A program made the translations under genes and the position numbers. A DNA stretch of 64,000 nt from Rhodovastum atsumiense (GTDB taxonomy: Bacteria > Pseudomonadota > Alphaproteobacteria > Acetobacterales > Acetobacteraceae), in assembly GCF_937425535.1 (NCBI RefSeq), contig NZ_OW485601.1, positions 797,001 through 861,000 on the forward strand, given 5' to 3'. Under the pieces are notes generated by a model, which saw only the letters and a list, made by a program, of their open reading frames with translations, had not been told where the DNA came from and searched no databases. Position 1 is the first letter of the stretch. Each line of letters starts with the position of its first letter. Shown here in pieces: positions 18,183 to 30,230 of the stretch.

Positions 18183-19037
18183 ATGATGCGGATTTTCGCC
18201 ATCTTGATCGGCTTGCTGATCAGCTTCGCGCCAGCGTCGGCGGCCGAGCTGAAACTCGCCACCTGGAACCTGGACTGGCTGACCCTGCGCCCACAGGGGG
18301 ATCCGGCCCTGCCACCGGACGTGCAACCACGGCACGCGGAAGATCTCGATAGGCTGCGCTGGTACGCGCTTGCCCTGGATGCCGACGTCGTGGCGCTGCA
18401 GGAAGTGGATGGACCGGACGTGGCCGCGCGCGTGTTCCCACCCGACCGCTATGGATTTCATTTCACTTCAGATCCGGTTGTGCAGCGCGTCGGCTTCGCG
18501 GTCCGGCGCGGCCTGAAGGTGACGGCGAATCCGGACCTCGTTGGGCTCGAATTGCCCGGCACACGGCTGCGCAGCGGCGCCGACGTGACGCTCGACCTGC
18601 CGGAAGGGCGGCTGCGCCTGCTCGCGGTGCATCTCAAGCAGGGGTGCCGGCAAGACCGGCTGACCGATACCCGCCGCGTCGCCTGTCCGCAGTTGCGGGC
18701 GCAACTCGCGGTGCTGCAGGGTTGGGTGGCGCAGCGGCGCGCCGAGGGCGTGCCCTTCGTGCTGATGGGCGACTTCAATCGCTGGATGGATGGGCGGGAT
18801 GCGTTCTCCGCGGCGCTGCAGGAAGCAGCACCGCTGCTGCGCGTCACCGCCGGCCGGTCGAGCCCGTGCTGGGGCGGCGGCGGCTTCATCGACCACATCA
18901 TCGCCGGCGGCGCCGCCACCGCCTGGATCACGACGGAGACTTTGCGGGTGCTGGTGTACCGTGAAACCGACGAAGCGGCGCGCGCACGGCTCTCCGATCA
19001 CTGCCCGGTCTCGGTCAGGATGCGCCTGCCGGATTAG
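18183..19037 (+). CDS. secreted EEP-family phosphoesterase
   Basis: A 284-residue EEP-fold protein that starts with a short cleavable signal peptide, MMRIFAILIGLLISFAPASA. The mature part opens LKLATWNLDWL, then VVALQEVDGPD (metal Glu), VHLKQGC, FVLMGDFNRW (Asp/Asn) and a final LSDHCPVSVRM with the catalytic His. It should act in the periplasm or outside the cell on a phosphodiester, which could be nucleic acid or phospholipid; I cannot choose. The start is supported by GGAGAG about eight bases upstream. It is unrelated in context to the cytoplasmic EEP gene near 1.1 kb. Confidence 0.86.
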   Translation: MMRIFAILIGLLISFAPASAAELKLATWNLDWLTLRPQGDPALPPDVQPRHAEDLDRLRWYALALDADVVALQEVDGPDVAARVFPPDRYGFHFTSDPVVQRVGFAVRRGLKVTANPDLVGLELPGTRLRSGADVTLDLPEGRLRLLAVHLKQGCRQDRLTDTRRVACPQLRAQLAVLQGWVAQRRAEGVPFVLMGDFNRWMDGRDAFSAALQEAAPLLRVTAGRSSPCWGGGGFIDHIIAGGAATAWITTETLRVLVYRETDEAARARLSDHCPVSVRMRLPD

Positions 19038-19137
19038 GAACGACCCCTCCGGGCACCATTGATGCGCCAAAGTGGCGACAGGTTGCCTTCAGGGAAGCGC
19101 TGTGCCGGGATAACCATCCGACTCGAAGGAGATTCCC

Positions 19138-19893
19138 ATGGCTCTGACAGCTCTGGTCACCGGCGCCTCGGCCGGGTTCGGTGATGCCATCGCCCGCCGC
19201 CTGGTGCGGGACGGCTACCGCGTGATCGCCGCGGCCCGGCGGGTGGAGCGCCTGGAAGCCCTGGCGCGCGATCTCGGCCCGGCGTTGTGTCCCTTCCCGC
19301 TGGACGTGGCCGAAGCTACTGCGGTTGCCTCCCTGCCGGACTCCCTGCCCGATGGCTGGCGGGAAGTGGACGTGCTGGTCAACAACGCCGGCCTCGCTCT
19401 GGGCCTCGATCCGGCCTGGCAGGTCTCGCTGGATGAATGGGAGACAATGGTCGCCACCAACGTGTCGGGGCTGATGCGGCTGACGCGGGCCCTGCTGCCG
19501 GGCATGGTGGCGCGTAACCGGGGCCATGTGGTCAACCTCAGCAGCGTCGCCGGAACCTACCCCTATCCCGGCGGCAACGTGTACGGCGCGTCCAAGGCCT
19601 TCGTGACCCAGTTCACGCTGAACCTGAAATCCGACCTGATCGGCACCAATGTGCGGGTAACCAGCATCGAGCCCGGCCTGTGCGGCGGCACCGAGTTCAG
19701 CAATGTCCGGTTCGGCGGCGATGATTCACGGGCAGCCGCGGTCTATGCCGGCACCGAGCCGCTGACCGCCACCGACATCGCCGAGGCGGTGGGCTGGGTG
19801 GTCGGCCAGCCGGCGCATGTGAACATCAACCGCATCGAGATGATGCCGACCTGCCAGGCGCCCGGACCGCTCGCGGTCAAACGGGCCGGGTAG
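19138..19893 (+). CDS. SDR family oxidoreductase (YdfG-like)
   Basis: A 251-residue short-chain dehydrogenase closest to YdfG, the NADP-dependent 3-hydroxy acid (L-allo-threonine/serine) dehydrogenase. Motifs: TGASAGFG at residues 8-15, ARR for NADP preference, NNAG, NLSSVAG, and the catalytic YGASK. The ending INRIEMMPTCQAPGPL is characteristic of YdfG (usually NRIEMMP). A clear GAAGGAG ribosome site sits before the ATG at 19138. The next gene begins 2 bases after the stop, so it is co-transcribed with PPK2. Confidence 0.9.
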   Translation: MALTALVTGASAGFGDAIARRLVRDGYRVIAAARRVERLEALARDLGPALCPFPLDVAEATAVASLPDSLPDGWREVDVLVNNAGLALGLDPAWQVSLDEWETMVATNVSGLMRLTRALLPGMVARNRGHVVNLSSVAGTYPYPGGNVYGASKAFVTQFTLNLKSDLIGTNVRVTSIEPGLCGGTEFSNVRFGGDDSRAAAVYAGTEPLTATDIAEAVGWVVGQPAHVNINRIEMMPTCQAPGPLAVKRAG

Positions 19894-19894
19894 G

Positions 19895-20788
19895 ATGGGC
19901 CGCAAGGACATCCGCGCCCTGCTCGACCGCTACCGGATCACCTCGGGCAAGGGATTCCGCCTCAAGGATCACGATCCCGCGGATACCGCCGAACGCCTCG
20001 TCGACAAGGACGAGGCGGAGGCCCTGCTGGCCGACGGGGTGGCGCGGCTGTCGCGGCTGCAGGAACTGCTCTACCCGCACGCGTCCTGGGCCGTGCTGTG
20101 CATCTTCCAGGCCATGGACGCGGCGGGCAAGGACAGCACGATCAAGCACGTGATGTCGGGGGTGAACCCGCAGGGCGTGCAGGTGACCAGCTTCAAGACG
20201 CCGGGGCCGGAAGAACTGGCCCACGACTTCCTCTGGCGCATCGTCGGCAAGCTGCCCGAGCGCGGATATATCGGCATCTTCAACCGCAGCCACTATGAAG
20301 AAGTGCTGGTGGTGCGGGTGCATCCGGAGATCCTGGAGAAGCAGCGCCTGCCCGCGGCGCTGAACGGCAAGAAGATCTGGAAACACCGGCTGGAGGATAT
20401 CGCCGCCTTCGAACAGCACCTCGCCCGGCAAGGTACGGTGGTGCTGAAGTTCTTCCTCAACGTCTCCAAGGCCGAGCAAAAGCGCCGCTTCTTCGAACGA
20501 CTGGAAGACCCCGGCAAGAACTGGAAATTCAGCGCCTCCGACATTGCCGAACGGCAACATTGGGACGCCTACATGAAGGCGTACGAAGACGCGATCACCG
20601 CGACGGCGGCCGAACACGCACCCTGGTACGTCGTGCCGGCCGACAACAAATGGTTCACCCGCCTCGTGGTGATGGAGGCGATCATCGCCGCGATCGAGGC
20701 GCTGGACCTGAAAGCCAAGGAAATGCCGGCCCCTGACCGCATCCGCCTGGCAGAGGCGCGTCAGTTACTCGAAGCAGAAGAAAGCTAA
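19895..20788 (+). CDS. ppk2: polyphosphate kinase 2 family protein
   Basis: A 297-residue single-domain PPK2, which moves phosphate between polyphosphate and nucleotides. The Walker A motif is FQAMDAAGKDSTIKHV, the Walker B region FNRSHYEEVLVVRVHPE, and the lid region contains KFFLNVSKAEQKRRFFERLEDP and WKFSASDIAER. The single-domain form usually phosphorylates NMP or NDP at the cost of polyphosphate; the residue that separates the classes cannot be judged by eye. It lies two bases after the SDR stop. The 3' end abuts the R2 hairpin repeat. Confidence 0.93.
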   Translation: MGRKDIRALLDRYRITSGKGFRLKDHDPADTAERLVDKDEAEALLADGVARLSRLQELLYPHASWAVLCIFQAMDAAGKDSTIKHVMSGVNPQGVQVTSFKTPGPEELAHDFLWRIVGKLPERGYIGIFNRSHYEEVLVVRVHPEILEKQRLPAALNGKKIWKHRLEDIAAFEQHLARQGTVVLKFFLNVSKAEQKRRFFERLEDPGKNWKFSASDIAERQHWDAYMKAYEDAITATAAEHAPWYVVPADNKWFTRLVVMEAIIAAIEALDLKAKEMPAPDRIRLAEARQLLEAEES

Positions 20789-20944
20789 AGGCGAGGGCTC
20801 CGCCCTCGACCCGGCAGGGGCCACAAGGCCCCTGCACCCCAATCTCGCTGCGCGGCACAGAAAATCGGGTTCCAAGGGCGAAGCCCTTGGTGGAGGTCCA
20901 GGAGGCAAAGCCTCCTGGTGGGGCGTGGGGCAACGCCCCGCCAC
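20789..20944. repeat. intergenic hairpin repeat, copy R2 (full length)
   Basis: A full-length copy of about 155 bp in the convergent gap between ppk2 and clpA. It contains five stems: GAGGGC/GCCCTC, CAGGGGCC/GGCCCCTG, CCAAGGGC/GCCCTTGG, CCAGGAGGC/GCCTCCTGG and GGGGC/GCCCC. A non-palindromic core, CCCCAATCTCGCTGCGCGGC, separates the second and third. The same core appears in reverse in R3 and R5. Confidence 0.9.
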
Positions 20945-20954
20945 CCCGGCCGGA

Positions 20955-23300
20955 TCACTCGGCGGTTTCGGGTTCCTTCTCCGACCCACCCTCGTCGCCA
21001 TCGCCCTCGGGGCGCGGCAACGCCGGCACGGCGGCCTCGATGAACTCGAAATCGAGCTTCTTCTCCTTGAGCGTCACCTTCACGGCACCGCCCTTGGTCA
21101 ACCGGCCGAACAGCAGCTCCTCGGCCAGCGGCTTCTTGATGTGCTCCTGGATGATGCGGGACAGCGGCCGCGCCCCGTAGAGCTTGTCGTAGCCCCGTTC
21201 GGCCAGCCATTCCTTGGCCGCGCTGGACAGTTCGATCGTCACGTTGCGGTCGGCGAGCTGCGCCTCGAGCTGCATGACGAACTTCTCGACCACCCGGCCG
21301 ACGATCTCCGGGGTCAGATGGCCGAAGGCGATGGTCGCATCCAGGCGGTTGCGGAACTCCGGCGTGAACAGGCGCTTGACCGCGTCGTCGTCCTCGCCCG
21401 CGCGGTCCTCGCGGCCGAAACCGATGGCGTTCTTGGCCAGATCGGCCGCCCCCGCATTGGTCGTCATGATGAGGATGATGTTGCGGAAATCGACGGTCTT
21501 GCCGTTGTGGTCGGTCAGCTTGCCGTGGTCCATCACCTGCAACAGGATGTTGAACAGGTCCGGATGGGCCTTCTCGATCTCGTCGAGCAACAGCACCGCA
21601 TGCGGATGCTGGTCGATCGCGTCGGTCAGCAGGCCGCCCTGGTCGAAGCCCACATAGCCCGGCGGGGCACCGATCAGGCGCGACACCGAATGCCGCTCCA
21701 TGTACTCGGACATGTCGAAGCGGATCAGCTCGATGCCCAGCGTATTGGCGAGCTGGCGGGCCACTTCCGTCTTGCCGACGCCGGTCGGGCCGCTGAACAG
21801 GTAGTTGCCGATCGGCTTTTCAATGTCGCGCAGCCCGGCCCGGGACAGCTTGATCGCGGCCGACAACGCCTCGATGGCCTTGTCCTGGCCGAACACCATC
21901 GCCTTGAGGTCGCGCTCGAGGTTGCGCAGCGTCTCCTTGTCGTCGGCCGAGACCGACTTCGGGGGAATGCGCGCGATCTTCGCCACGATCTCTTCCACAT
22001 CGCGCAACGTCACGGTCTTGCGACGCTTGTGCTCGGGCTGGAGCATGCGCGAGGCGCCGACCTCGTCGATCACGTCGATCGCCTTGTCCGGCAGCTTGCG
22101 GTCGTGGATGTACTTGGCCGACAGCTCCACCGCAGCCCGGATCGCCTCGTCGGTGTAGCGGACCTTGTGGTGCTTCTCGTAGTTCGCCTTCAGACCGCGC
22201 AGGATCTTGACCGCGTCCTCGGTGGAGGGCTCGTTCACGTCGATCTTCTGGAAGCGACGGACCAGCGCGCGGTCCTTCTCGAAGTAGTTGCGGAATTCCT
22301 TGTAGGTGGTGCTGCCGATGCAGCGCAGCGTGCCGGAGGCGAGCGCGGGCTTGAGCAGGTTGGACGCGTCCATCGCCCCGCCCGAGGTGGCGCCGGCCCC
22401 GATCACCGTATGGATCTCGTCGATGAACAGCACCGCGTGTGGCTGGGCTTCCAGCTCGGTCACCACCGCCTTCAGCCGTTCCTCGAAGTCGCCGCGGTAG
22501 CGGGTGCCGGCCAGCAGCGCCCCCATGTCGAGGGCATAGATGGTCGCCTTGGACAGCACTTCCGGCACGTCGCCTTCGACGATCCGCTTGGCCAGGCCCT
22601 CGGCGATGGCGGTCTTGCCGACACCGGGGTCACCCACGAACAGCGGATTGTTCTTGGTGCGACGGCACAGGATCTGGATGGTGCGTTCGATCTCGGTGTC
22701 GCGGCCGATCAGGGGGTCGATCTTCCCCTGCATCGCCTTCTTGTTCAGGTTCACGCAGTAATTCGACAGCGCGTCCTGGCCACGGCGCGAGGGCTTCTCC
22801 TCGCGTTCCTGCTCGGTGTGGTTCTCCGGGCCCGAACCCTGCACCGGGCGCGGCTGGCTGCGGCCGGGGGCCTTGGCGATGCCGTGGCTGATGAAGTTGA
22901 CGGCATCCAGGCGCGTCATGTCCTGGGTCTGCAGGAAGTAGACGGCATGGCTCTCGCGCTCGCTGAACAGCGCGACCAGCACATTGGCGCCGGTGACCTC
23001 ATCGCGGCCGGAGGACTGGACATGGATCGCGGCCCGCTGCACAACGCGCTGGAAGCCGGCGGTTGGCTTGGGATCACCGGGGCGGTCGGTCGCGAGGCCG
23101 GCCAGGTCCTTATCGAGGAACTCGGTCAGGTCGGTGCGCAACTTGTCCAGGTCGACGCCACAGGCTCGCAGCACGGTGGCCGCATCGGTGTCGTCGGTCA
23201 GGCCGAGCAACAGATGCTCAAGGGTCGCGTATTCGTGGCGACGTTCGCTGGCGAGCGAAAGAGCCCGGTGGAGCGTCTGTTCGAGGTTCCGTGACAACAT
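20955..23300 (-). CDS. clpA: ATP-dependent Clp protease ATP-binding subunit ClpA
   Basis: A 781-residue AAA+ unfoldase that feeds substrates to ClpP. It has the N-terminal double Clp-N domain ([15 protein letters not shown], then [11 protein letters not shown]-like sequence). The first AAA domain has GDPGVGKTA and VLFIDEIHT; the second has GPTGVGKTE and [10 protein letters not shown]. An AIGFGRE loop matches the IGF/L ClpP-docking tripeptide. The length is normal for ClpA. The adaptor gene clpS lies upstream in the same direction but 309 bp away, so clpA may have its own promoter. Confidence 0.97.
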   Translation of the reverse strand: MLSRNLEQTLHRALSLASERRHEYATLEHLLLGLTDDTDAATVLRACGVDLDKLRTDLTEFLDKDLAGLATDRPGDPKPTAGFQRVVQRAAIHVQSSGRDEVTGANVLVALFSERESHAVYFLQTQDMTRLDAVNFISHGIAKAPGRSQPRPVQGSGPENHTEQEREEKPSRRGQDALSNYCVNLNKKAMQGKIDPLIGRDTEIERTIQILCRRTKNNPLFVGDPGVGKTAIAEGLAKRIVEGDVPEVLSKATIYALDMGALLAGTRYRGDFEERLKAVVTELEAQPHAVLFIDEIHTVIGAGATSGGAMDASNLLKPALASGTLRCIGSTTYKEFRNYFEKDRALVRRFQKIDVNEPSTEDAVKILRGLKANYEKHHKVRYTDEAIRAAVELSAKYIHDRKLPDKAIDVIDEVGASRMLQPEHKRRKTVTLRDVEEIVAKIARIPPKSVSADDKETLRNLERDLKAMVFGQDKAIEALSAAIKLSRAGLRDIEKPIGNYLFSGPTGVGKTEVARQLANTLGIELIRFDMSEYMERHSVSRLIGAPPGYVGFDQGGLLTDAIDQHPHAVLLLDEIEKAHPDLFNILLQVMDHGKLTDHNGKTVDFRNIILIMTTNAGAADLAKNAIGFGREDRAGEDDDAVKRLFTPEFRNRLDATIAFGHLTPEIVGRVVEKFVMQLEAQLADRNVTIELSSAAKEWLAERGYDKLYGARPLSRIIQEHIKKPLAEELLFGRLTKGGAVKVTLKEKKLDFEFIEAAVPALPRPEGDGDEGGSEKEPETAE

Positions 23301-23609
23301 GGTGCAACGCTCCTCAGCTCAATGGTCGTCAATGGTCCCGCATGGTGCCCGTACCACGCTACTCTGCGGTCTCGACTACGCGCATGGCGAGCAAACGTTA
23401 CGCTGACCGTATCCACGCGCCATCATTCTTTCTCGATCAGCGGCCCGGCGCACCAGCAAAATATCAACTTCTTTGACTTAAAATGCGGATAGTGGGTTCG
23501 TAGCCGGGCATATGGCGGGGTTGTGCCCCCCCGGATGCCCCCAACCGGCACCGATGCCCCCGGGCCGGACCGAAGACCGGACCCGCGGCATGGATGAGCT
23601 GCCGGAACG
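23301..23609. other. gap between clpS and clpA
   Basis: 309 bp with no convincing gene. The stretch 23400-23500 is less GC-rich and, read on the minus strand, contains TTGATATTTTGC about 180 bp upstream of clpA, which could be part of a promoter; this is weak. I see no strong terminator hairpin for clpS here. Confidence 0.4.
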
Positions 23610-24029
23610 TCACTCCTTCTCGATCGTGCATTGCAGCGGGTGCTGGTTCTGCCGTGCGAGGTCCATCACCTGGGTGACCTTGGTCTCGGCCACCTCGTAG
23701 GTGAAGACGCCGCAGACGCCGACACCGCGCCGGTGCACATGCAGCATGATGCGGGTCGCTTCCTCCCGGGTTTTCTGGAAAAAGCGCTCCAACACATGAA
23801 CGACGAACTCCATCGGCGTGTAGTCGTCATTCAGCATCAACACTTTGTACATGGCAGGCTTGCGGGTCTTCGGCCGGGCCTTCACCACGACACCGGTATT
23901 CGGGTTCTCGCCGCCGCCGTCGGTCCGTCCGTCATTGCCGCGCCCGCCGGAATCCGGCGGCGTGGTCATGCATGGGACCGGCGGGCCGGCCCCTGTCCAG
24001 ATCTGCTCGCGCCTGTCGCTCTCGCTCAT
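23610..24029 (-). CDS. clpS: ClpS adaptor protein
   Basis: The 139-residue reading ends in the conserved ClpS domain: [20 protein letters not shown], then a histidine-rich [24 protein letters not shown], the N-degron-binding core. ClpS delivers N-end-rule substrates to ClpA and inhibits other ClpA substrates. About 50 poorly conserved, proline- and glycine-rich residues precede the domain. The start at 24029 (MSESDRRE) is one choice; an ATG at 23969 (MTTPPDSGG) gives a more usual length of 119. Neither has a strong ribosome site. Confidence 0.93.
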   Translation of the reverse strand: MSESDRREQIWTGAGPPVPCMTTPPDSGGRGNDGRTDGGGENPNTGVVVKARPKTRKPAMYKVLMLNDDYTPMEFVVHVLERFFQKTREEATRIMLHVHRRGVGVCGVFTYEVAETKVTQVMDLARQNQHPLQCTIEKE

Positions 24030-24374
24030 CGTTCGCAATCGCCCATTCCTGGCCGCCCCGGGCCGAGCATCGGCACCCGTAGGCACGGCCCGCCCTGTGC
24101 GCCCGTCCGGCCCTTCCAAGGTGAACATATCGGAAAGCCCGGCGCCGATGAAAGGGCGTCAGCAGGTTCCATGATGGGATTATGGGCATGCCAGCCGCGC
24201 TGGCCAAGGCGGCAACCGCTCCGGAAGGCTCCGGCCGGGCACTGCCGTCAGGCAACCGGGGTTGCCAGGCAAGAAACGCGAGACCCGTACAGGCGAAGGC
24301 CCGGGAGGGGGGGGCCCGGGCCTTCTGTAGCTACCCCTCCGCCTGCGCGGAGGGGCCCGGTACGACCGGCTGCC
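24030..24374. other. gap between the phasin and clpS genes
   Basis: 345 bp without a gene. It holds the phasin terminator-like hairpin at 24296-24324; the remaining sequence upstream of clpS shows no recognisable operator. Confidence 0.4.
24296..24324 (-). terminator. GC-rich hairpin downstream of the phasin gene
   Basis: AAGGCCCGGG and CCCGGGCCTT form a perfect 10-bp stem around a 9-base G-rich loop, 51-79 bases past the phasin stop. No T-run follows on the minus strand, so intrinsic termination is likely but not certain. Confidence 0.6.
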
Positions 24375-24974
24375 TCAGGCAGCGCGGCCGAACTTCTCGA
24401 CGGCGAGCGTCACGCGGGCATTGATCGGCGCCCAGCTCTGCTCGGCCAGCTTCAGGCTGGCGTCGGTCAGCTTGCTGGTCTCGGCGACGACCTTCTCGAC
24501 ATGCGAACGCGCCAGGCCGGTCTGCAGGTCAACCGCTTCCTTGAGCGACTTGACGCCGGCCAGCGCCTTCACCGTCGCCACGGTCGCGTCGATCTGGGCC
24601 TGCGCGGTGGCAGCCACCGCCTTGGACAGGTCCTGCACGCCGGCGAACCAGATCTGCCCGGACTTAACGAAAGCCTCGAAGTTGCCCTGGTTGAATGCCA
24701 CCAGGTCCTCGACCGTCTTGAATGCCTTGTCGACCATGTTCGTCTTCACCTCTGCCTGGATCTTCGGGATCCCGGTCACCACCGGGGTTGCCTCGGGAGT
24801 GGCTCGCACCGATGGCGCCACATTCGCCGCCGGAGCGCTCGCGGCGACCGTCACCACCGCCTTGGGGGCCTCTGCGATCTCAACCTTTGCCTCGGCCGGT
24901 TTCGCCTCGGCCGGCCCGGAGGCAGCCGGCGTCTCGGGCGCCGGCGCAACGTTGTCCTCGCTCTTTTTCGCCAT
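24375..24974 (-). CDS. phasin family protein
   Basis: A 199-residue phasin. The N-terminal third is a low-complexity Ala/Pro/Glu/Lys segment; the phasin domain follows, with TVEDLVAFNQGNFEAFVKSG, VQDLSKAVAATAQAQID and a long amphipathic helical stretch with VDLQTGLARSHVEKVVAE. Phasins coat polyhydroxyalkanoate granules. The start at 24974 has GGAGGAG a few bases upstream; the frame is open further upstream. Two palindromes of the PhaR type lie 107-181 bp upstream of the start, which suggests repression lifted by PHA accumulation. Confidence 0.92.
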   Translation of the reverse strand: MAKKSEDNVAPAPETPAASGPAEAKPAEAKVEIAEAPKAVVTVAASAPAANVAPSVRATPEATPVVTGIPKIQAEVKTNMVDKAFKTVEDLVAFNQGNFEAFVKSGQIWFAGVQDLSKAVAATAQAQIDATVATVKALAGVKSLKEAVDLQTGLARSHVEKVVAETSKLTDASLKLAEQSWAPINARVTLAVEKFGRAA

Positions 24975-25080
24975 CTCCCACTCCTCCGTCTGGTGCCCGT
25001 CGGTCCCGACAGGCCCCGCACCGCCGCTCTCGGTAGACCACGATCCGTCGTTCGTGGTTAAGTCTGTGTGCAACTGTTTT

Positions 25081-25097
25081 TTGCTGCACTGCAGCAA
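25081..25097. promoter_or_regulatory. PhaR-type operator 1
   Basis: TTGCTGCACTGCAGCAA, a perfect 17-bp palindrome with a central C. It contains CTGC-N3-GCAG, the pattern reported for PhaR of Rhodobacter sphaeroides and close to the TGC-rich sites of Paracoccus. It lies 107 bp upstream of the phasin start. Confidence 0.75.
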
Positions 25098-25136
25098 GAA
25101 CGGTATACGTGCTTCGCCGGACCCTGGTCAAGCGAC

Positions 25137-25155
25137 TTTTGTGCAGTGCACAAAA
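25137..25155. promoter_or_regulatory. PhaR-type operator 2
   Basis: TTTTGTGCAGTGCACAAAA, a perfect 19-bp palindrome with a central G, centred 57 bp from operator 1. It has GTGC-N3-GCAC, a variant of the first site. The two together suggest cooperative binding by the PHA-sensing repressor. Confidence 0.7.
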
Positions 25156-25323
25156 GGCCGCGTTTCCAGCGAAATCAATTCACGAGCGCGACCAGAGGTG
25201 CCGTCCATTCTGAGCAACGCGGAATAAGCCGTTCAAAACACAACCTTTCACCGAGGATTCAGTCTGGACAGGGTTGAGTCTCTGCTTGTAGGGTTGCAAC
25301 CGCCGAGCTTGGAGAGACGCCGG

Positions 25324-26532
25324 ATGCCCGACCTCTGGCATAAATTTCGCGACCATGTGATGCCAATTCGTTCCGGAACCGCATGGGTCAGCCTGGCCCT
25401 GTTGATCGTCGCGCCCTGCCTGCTCGCGCGGGCCGCGCAGGCTCAGATCGGGTCGAGCCGCTACAGTTCGATCGTCATCGAGGCCGCGAGCGGCAATGTG
25501 CTGTCGGCGGTGAACGCCGATGAACTGCGCCATCCGGCCAGCCTGACCAAGATGATGACCCTTTACCTGGCGTTCGAGGCGCTGCGCGACCGCCGGATCG
25601 GACTCTACCAGCCCGTGCCCGTCTCTGCCCACGCGGCGTCAATGAGCCCGTCCAAGCTCGGGCTGATGCCGGGCACGCGCCTCACCGTCGAGGAAGCGAT
25701 CCTCGGCCTGGTCACCAAATCGGCCAACGATGCCGCGGCAGCGCTCGGCGAACTGCTCGGCGGCGACGAGGAGCGGTTTGCCCAGATGATGACGCTGCGG
25801 GCGCGCGCGCTGGGCATGACCCGCACCGTGTTCCGCAACGCCTCGGGCCTGCCCGACCCGGCCCAGGTCACCACCGCGCGCGACCTGGCGACGCTGGGGC
25901 GACACCTGATCCGCGATTTCCCGCTCGAGTACCGTTACTTCTCCACCCCGACCTTCACCTGGCGCGGCCGCACCATCTTCAACCATGACCGGCTGCTGCA
26001 GACCTATCCCGGCGCCGACGGCATCAAGACCGGCTATATTGATGCTTCCGGCCACAACCTGGTGACCTCGGCCGTGCGCGGCGACGTGCGGCTGGTCGGC
26101 GTGGTGCTGGGGGCCGCCTCCAATCCGGAACGCGACATCCACATGTCGAACCTGCTCGACCAGGGCTTCGAGCGGATGGACGTTCCGGTGGCGCCGCGCA
26201 TCGCCGCGCCCAGCCACCTGCCGGCGCTGGTGCCGGTCGCCAACGCGGCTCCGCTCGCCCGTCCCCGCCCGCAACTGGCCCGCTGGAGCGTGCAGGTGGG
26301 CGCCTTCGGCACGTTGGCCGCCGCGCGGCAGGCCGCCGCGAACGCACGCCGCGCCGCCGATGACGGCGACATCCGGGTCGAGCAGGCATCGGTCAGGGGG
26401 CGCAAGACCTGGCGCGCGCAACTGACGGGATTGAGCCAGAGCGAGGCCGCACAGGCCTGCGCCACCCTGGCGCGCCACCGCATTCCCTGCACGCCGCTGC
26501 GCCCCGAAGGGGGGCAGATGGCCAGTCGCTAG
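25324..26532 (+). CDS. D-alanyl-D-alanine carboxypeptidase with SPOR domain
   Basis: A 402-residue penicillin-binding protein of the S11 family. After a signal segment (residues ~17-40, VSLALLIVAPCLLARAAQA) come the three active-site motifs: SLTK (Ser73/Lys76), SAN, and KTG in GIKTGYI. The last ~80 residues form a SPOR domain (WSVQVGAFGTLAAARQAAAN), which binds denuded peptidoglycan at the division site. It should trim pentapeptides in the periplasm. GGAGAG lies seven bases before the ATG at 25324. A very strong hairpin follows the stop. Confidence 0.94.
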   Translation: MPDLWHKFRDHVMPIRSGTAWVSLALLIVAPCLLARAAQAQIGSSRYSSIVIEAASGNVLSAVNADELRHPASLTKMMTLYLAFEALRDRRIGLYQPVPVSAHAASMSPSKLGLMPGTRLTVEEAILGLVTKSANDAAAALGELLGGDEERFAQMMTLRARALGMTRTVFRNASGLPDPAQVTTARDLATLGRHLIRDFPLEYRYFSTPTFTWRGRTIFNHDRLLQTYPGADGIKTGYIDASGHNLVTSAVRGDVRLVGVVLGAASNPERDIHMSNLLDQGFERMDVPVAPRIAAPSHLPALVPVANAAPLARPRPQLARWSVQVGAFGTLAAARQAAANARRAADDGDIRVEQASVRGRKTWRAQLTGLSQSEAAQACATLARHRIPCTPLRPEGGQMASR

Positions 26533-26581
26533 ACCCGATCCCGGTCGGCCCGCCGCCCGGCCTCCCCTCAAAACGAACACT

Positions 26582-26620
26582 CCAGAACGCCCCGGCCGTT
26601 CCACGGCCGGGGCGTTCTGG
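26582..26620 (+). terminator. hairpin terminator after the carboxypeptidase gene
   Basis: CCAGAACGCCCCGGCCGT and its exact complement form a perfect 18-bp stem with a 3-base TCC loop, 50 bases past the stop. No T-run follows. It is well placed to end the upstream transcript. Confidence 0.75.
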
Positions 26621-26737
26621 CAAAGAGGCCCCCCTGCCATGATTGCCGGGGGCGGCACGACGCCCCGCCGAACCGTGATTTGGCCCGCGACAGAAGCGAG
26701 AGTTATTCTTTGCGCCCTCGCCCGGCAGGACGTTTCG

Positions 26738-27175
26738 GTGTTCGACGCGCCATCGCCGCCTCCCTTGCCGCTGGACGCGGCCGACCACGACCTGATCGCC
26801 ACCGCGCGCGCGGTGCTCGAACGGCATTACCAGCCCTTCCGGCACACCGTCGCCGCAGCCCTGCGCAGCCATGACGGGCGTGTGTGGACAGGGGTGCATC
26901 TGGGCGCCACCGTCGGGCGGCTGCAGATCTGCGCCGAAGCCGTGGCACTCGGCCGGGCCGTTCTGGAAGGCGACGGCAGCATCGCCACCGCGGTCGCCGT
27001 CCGCCATCCCAAGCCCGAGGAAGACGAACAGGAGATCGCCGTCGTCTCCCCCTGTGGCGCCTGCCGCGAAATGATCACCGATTACGCCCCGCATGCATTG
27101 GTAATCGTACCGTATGCCGCGGGACTGGTGAAAGTGCTGGTGGGCGCGTTGCTGCCGCTGCCATACCGGCGGTAG
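26738..27175 (+). CDS. cytidine deaminase-like protein
   Basis: A cytidine deaminase superfamily protein, about 145 residues from a GTG at 26738. The frame is open back to 26639. The zinc site reads ICAEAVALG (Cys67, catalytic Glu69) and SPCGACREM (Cys108, Cys111), the three-cysteine pattern of tetrameric cytidine deaminases and blasticidin-S deaminases. Conserved [12 protein letters not shown] sits before the zinc site, where CDAs have a similar VxxGxNxE segment; the usual Asn and Glu are replaced. Nucleoside salvage is likely, but the substrate may differ from cytidine. Confidence 0.83.
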   Translation: MFDAPSPPPLPLDAADHDLIATARAVLERHYQPFRHTVAAALRSHDGRVWTGVHLGATVGRLQICAEAVALGRAVLEGDGSIATAVAVRHPKPEEDEQEIAVVSPCGACREMITDYAPHALVIVPYAAGLVKVLVGALLPLPYRR

Positions 27176-27395
27176 CGCCCGGCGCCGCCCATCCGGCGCG
27201 ATCTTGCGTTCCGCCGGTGCATCCCGACATGCTGCATCGCCGCGGAACCGGTGCGCCGGCCGCCGTGCTGTGCCCCGGATGGCCCCTGCCCCACGGCGCC
27301 TCGGGCCCGATCCGGCCGAGGGCCGCGTGACAGGCGGGGGGCACTGCGCTACCTCTCGCCGAAAATCATTCTCCGCCCCAGGATCCTCCCAAGCC

Positions 27396-30032
<2,637 letters not shown>

Positions 30033-30175
30033 CTCGGGGCGTTGCCCCGAACCCGACCAGGAGGCTTCGCCTCCTGGACCTCCACCAAGGGCTTCGCCCT
30101 TGGATCCCGCCGCGCAGCGAGACTGGGGTGCAGGGGCCTTGTGGCCCCTGCCGGGTCCAGGGCAGAGCCCTGGCC
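30033..30175. repeat. intergenic hairpin repeat, copy R3 (full length)
   Basis: The same element as R2 in the opposite orientation, about 140 bp long, starting at the alaS stop. Stems GGGGCG/TGCCCC, CCAGGAGGC/GCCTCCTGG, CCAAGGGC/GCCCTTGG, CAGGGGCC/GGCCCCTG and CCAGGGC/GCCCTGG flank the core GCCGCGCAGCGAGACTGGGG. Confidence 0.9.
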
Positions 30176-30230
30176 TTCCCCCGTCATCCGCCCGATAGCA
30201 TGACGCCCTGCTCCCCCCACATGATGGGGC

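Larger units (their letters stand above)
24975..25323. other. divergent promoter region of the phasin and carboxypeptidase genes
   Basis: 349 bp between divergent genes. It contains two perfect TGC-type palindromes (25081-25097 and 25137-25155) and moderately AT-rich sequence. No open frame here looks coding. Confidence 0.6.

Noticed and set aside
20925-23294. 789-codon open frame on the plus strand across clpA
   Set aside because: Antisense shadow of clpA; no domain.
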